Origin: an uncultured Methanobrevibacter sp.
GTDB lineage: Archaea > Methanobacteriota > Methanobacteria > Methanobacteriales > Methanobacteriaceae
Length of the DNA stretch: 8,022 nt
Direction of reading: 5' to 3'
Assembly: GCA_900317865.1 (NCBI GenBank)
Contig: ONIK01000075.1
Location: forward strand, 1-8,022
In this document: in pieces, positions 6,614 through 8,022 of the stretch
Layout of the letters: each line of letters begins with the position of its first letter
Position numbering within the stretch: position 1 is the stretch's first letter
The notes under the pieces: model-generated
What the model was told of the DNA's origin: nothing
Databases searched by the model: none
The model's input: the letters and a program-made list of their open reading frames with translations, nothing else
Program-made: the position numbers and the translations under genes

Positions 6614-6979
6614 ATGGCTACTATCAATTATAATTTCAAAGATGGCTGTTTGCGTGAGGGTTCAAGTACTCCTGGTTGTGGAAAAGTTCTTGGCAATGTG
6701 AAAGCTGATTGTATTCGTGAGGGGTCAAGTACTCCTGGTTGTGGAAAAACTCTTGGCAATACAAAGATGGGCGTAATATATGAGGGTTCAAGTACTCCTG
6801 GTTGTGGAAAAGCTCTTGGCAATGTAAAAAATGGTTTTGTCTATGCTGGTTCCAGCACTCCTGGGTGTGGTCGTAAAATTGGAAAGGTTAGTGACTTTAC
6901 TGTTGTAAAAGGTATTGAAAGAGAAAAAGACGAAACAATTGTTGCTATGCATCATTTCCTTATAAAAAAAATATTTTAA
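6614..6979 (+). CDS. small protein with four 21-residue GSSTPGCG repeats, 121 aa
   Basis: The start is the ATG at 6614, not the in-frame ATG at 6566: GGGGAT at 6602-6607 is a good ribosome binding site 7 bases before it, and the earlier ATG has none. After ten residues come four 21-residue units (11-31, 32-52, 53-73, 74-94), each [RYA]-[EA]-GSSTPGCG-[KR]-x-[LI]-G-[NK]-x-K-like. A charged C-terminal helix follows (about 97-121, GIEREKDETIVAMHHFLIKK). Each unit looks like two short strands joined by a glycine/serine turn, so a small symmetric beta fold such as a closed four-bladed flower, or a short solenoid, is likely. Every unit has a Cys in PGCG (22, 43, 64, 85), with extra Cys at 12 and 33. 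No signal peptide is seen, so a cytosolic role is expected. Function is unknown. The gene is divergent from the 459-aa gene. Confidence 0.8.
   Translation: MATINYNFKDGCLREGSSTPGCGKVLGNVKADCIREGSSTPGCGKTLGNTKMGVIYEGSSTPGCGKALGNVKNGFVYAGSSTPGCGRKIGKVSDFTVVKGIEREKDETIVAMHHFLIKKIF
6644..6895 (+). repeat. four tandem 63-bp repeats inside the 121-aa gene
   Basis: Units begin at 6644, 6707, 6770 and 6833 at an exact 63-base period. Units 1-3 are nearly identical in DNA, including synonymous positions, across the segment coding for GSSTPGCGK. Unit 4 differs at several codons (for example AGCACTCCTGGG). Conservation of silent positions suggests recent duplication or gene conversion of units, and the array could change copy number by slippage without shifting frame. 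Confidence 0.85.
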
Positions 6980-7528
6980 GTACTATTACGGTAATTCATT
7001 TAGTTAATAATGGCTTGTTCTTGTAAAAGGATAAGTCATTTAATATGATTAACACAAATTTATTCACAATAATTTTGCATTAGCAATAATTTAACTGAGT
7101 TTTTTGATCCTTTATATTTTAAGTTACTGGTAGTTGCTTTTTTGTCTACTTTATCAGGTTGACTTATGGATTGATCCTTCCTAAACTCAGAAATTCATTG
7201 CTTAAAAAATTATTAAGTCGATTCGTATATTTTAATATACTTTTTAAGTGTAATTTAAATGACTGTTAAAATACTCAAGTTGTTATTGTTTTTGAAGCAT
7301 TATAGGGTTCGGTGCAGGAGTGTAGGAACTACCTAATGAAACTTTTGCTGAAATGTGTGAATGTGTAGTGATAAAAGTTATAATTTATTTAATCTAAATT
7401 GAATCTAATAAGATTTATACATAAAGTGTTGTAAGTATACATTATTATAATGATTAATTTTCGTATGTGACATAAAATTTGTGTATTCCTATTAAGTCTT
7501 TTAATATTAAGGAACTAATTGAAGTTGT
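6980..7528. other. 549-base gene-free, very AT-rich stretch
   Basis: I see no gene on either strand. A weak hairpin followed by a T run is listed separately. A short less AT-rich patch at about 7305-7345 (GGGTTCGGTGCAGGAG and following) stands out, but it folds into no tRNA-like or other recognisable structure. Confidence 0.5.
7225..7245 (+). terminator. weak hairpin plus T run downstream of the 121-aa gene
   Basis: GTATAT (7225-7230) pairs with ATATAC (7235-7240) around TTTA and is followed by TTTTT. The arrangement is that of an intrinsic terminator on the plus strand, but the stem has only two GC pairs and lies about 245 bases after the gene. Confidence 0.25.
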
Positions 7529-7920
7529 ATGAATATGAAGAAAATATTAATCGGAGATTCTCCCGCTGAAAAATGCAGATTTAATTCTAAATGATTATGT
7601 CGTACAAGATTCCAAAAGCGGAGATTACGACATGAAAATCAAAATTTTTCAAAAAAGCAGTAGAAGAGTTGAGAGATAAATCTGATGGTCATGCGTAGGC
7701 CCTGAAAATTTTGTTAACAGGATAGCAGATTGGGAGAAAGAACCTGATATTTGTACAGTAAAATCATGTTATGCGCTACAATGCGTCCTGACATTGCAAT
7801 CTGATAACGGACTCCCTTTCACAAAAGCATTTCATTAACAATATGTTTATAACAGTAAACAGGGACGAGCCGGTATATCCGGGAGTATCCCCGGAACGAA
7901 ATGAAACAGACGGAAATTAA
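7529..7920 (+). pseudogene. decayed gene with several frameshifts, family unknown
   Basis: The stretch is coding-like in successive frames. ATG 7529 opens MNMKKILIGDSPAEK. The next frame reads ADLILNDYVVQDSKSGDYDM (7575-7634). Then AVEELRDKSDGHA (7657-7695), GPENFVNRIADWEKEPDICT (7698 onward), and MRPDIAI (7781-7801). The last frame reads LITDSLSQKHFINNMFITVN, followed by RDEPVYPGVSPERNETDGN, to TAA 7918-7920. The pieces follow in order without gaps, which is the pattern of one gene of roughly 125-130 codons broken by about five indels. The residue composition is that of a normal soluble protein, unlike the AT desert before it. I do not recognise the family. An AAGGA (7509-7513) lies upstream but too far for a strong start. 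Chance open frames remain possible for the shortest pieces. Confidence 0.45.
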
Positions 7921-7921
7921 A

Positions 7922-7972
7922 ATGAGTAAACGATCCATAATAACCTTTAAGGTAATTATGGCTTTTGCTTAG
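7922..7972 (+). pseudogene. short frame opened by an ATG directly after the decayed gene
   Basis: ATG 7922 follows the stop of the preceding remnant by one base, with GGA at 7912-7914 as a weak ribosome binding site. The 16-residue product, MSKRSIITFKVIMAFA, has a basic start and then a hydrophobic run, like the beginning of a membrane or exported protein, but it ends at TAG 7970. The layout suggests the first codons of a second gene of an old operon, now broken. A random short frame is the alternative. Confidence 0.25.
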
Positions 7973-7982
7973 TCTAAGTGAT

Positions 7983-7998
7983 TTCACTGAAAAGTGAA
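7983..7998 (+). other. 6-bp hairpin closed by a GAAA tetraloop
   Basis: TTCACT (7983-7988) pairs exactly with AGTGAA (7993-7998) around GAAA, a stable GNRA tetraloop common in structured RNAs. A smaller hairpin (CTTA/TAAG, within 7968-7978) lies just before it. The window ends 24 bases later, so any larger RNA fold, such as a guide-RNA scaffold of a following transposon-encoded nuclease, cannot be tested here. Confidence 0.3.
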
Positions 7999-8022
7999 TG
8001 AACTACGTTATGAGAGAATGAA

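Noticed and set aside
6628..6822. Minus-strand open frame with FPQPGVLEPS repeats
   Set aside because: It is the antisense image of the 63-bp repeat array in the 121-aa gene; it has no ribosome binding site, and the plus-strand gene has a good one.
7305..7345. GGTTCGGTGCAGG patch resembling a tRNA T-arm
   Set aside because: No matching acceptor, D or anticodon stems could be found around it.
7878..7895. Hairpin TCCGGG/CCCGGA as a possible terminator
   Set aside because: It falls within a coding-like piece (YPGVSPE) of the decayed gene and no T run follows, so codon use explains it better.

Overview
The window reads as an accessory region of a bacterial chromosome. The standard code holds throughout (TGG for Trp, no internal stops in the long frames) and several genes have good Shine-Dalgarno sites. 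The short proteins at the left have codon use of moderate GC, and some look proteobacterial, but the sequence does not fix a taxon. Base composition changes sharply by eye. About 1-2000 is moderate GC, 2000-6000 is AT-rich, 5940-7530 is extremely AT-rich, and 7540-8022 partly returns to the composition of the left side. This is what a horizontally acquired insert between older sequence would look like.

Left part (1-1931): the last 47 codons of a gene entering from the left, possibly an IscB/RRXRR-type RNA-guided nuclease; an unrecognised 147-aa membrane-anchored protein with four cysteines outside the anchor; a small membrane protein on the minus strand that looks cut at its N-terminus; abutting it, the C-terminal half of a Nudix (MutT-like) hydrolase on the plus strand, cut inside its Nudix box; and an unrecognised 211-aa protein. 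The head-to-head junction of two incomplete genes near 1000 is a rearrangement scar.

Central part (1932-6979): a perfect 12-bp stem-loop at 2038-2066 separates the left part from a three-gene module. Two genes run on the minus strand. The first encodes a 459-aa protein with two tandem N-terminal repeats. The second encodes a 643-aa KAP-family P-loop NTPase whose C-terminal domain matches DUF4268 by its conserved residues. They are separated by about 518 bases without a convincing gene. Divergent from them, across about 690 bases of very AT-rich DNA holding a palindrome and several direct repeats, is a 121-aa protein with four 21-residue repeats, each containing GSSTPGCG. The most promising reading is an uncharacterised conflict or defence module built around the KAP-DUF4268 protein, but the function is inferred from domains and layout only.

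Right part (6980-8022): about 550 bases with no gene, then a decayed gene (about 7529-7920) that is coding-like only if several frameshifts are allowed. Two bases after its stop comes an ATG that opens a short, quickly terminated frame. A small hairpin closed by a GAAA tetraloop lies at the very end. No rRNA, tRNA, CRISPR array or intact insertion sequence was seen.
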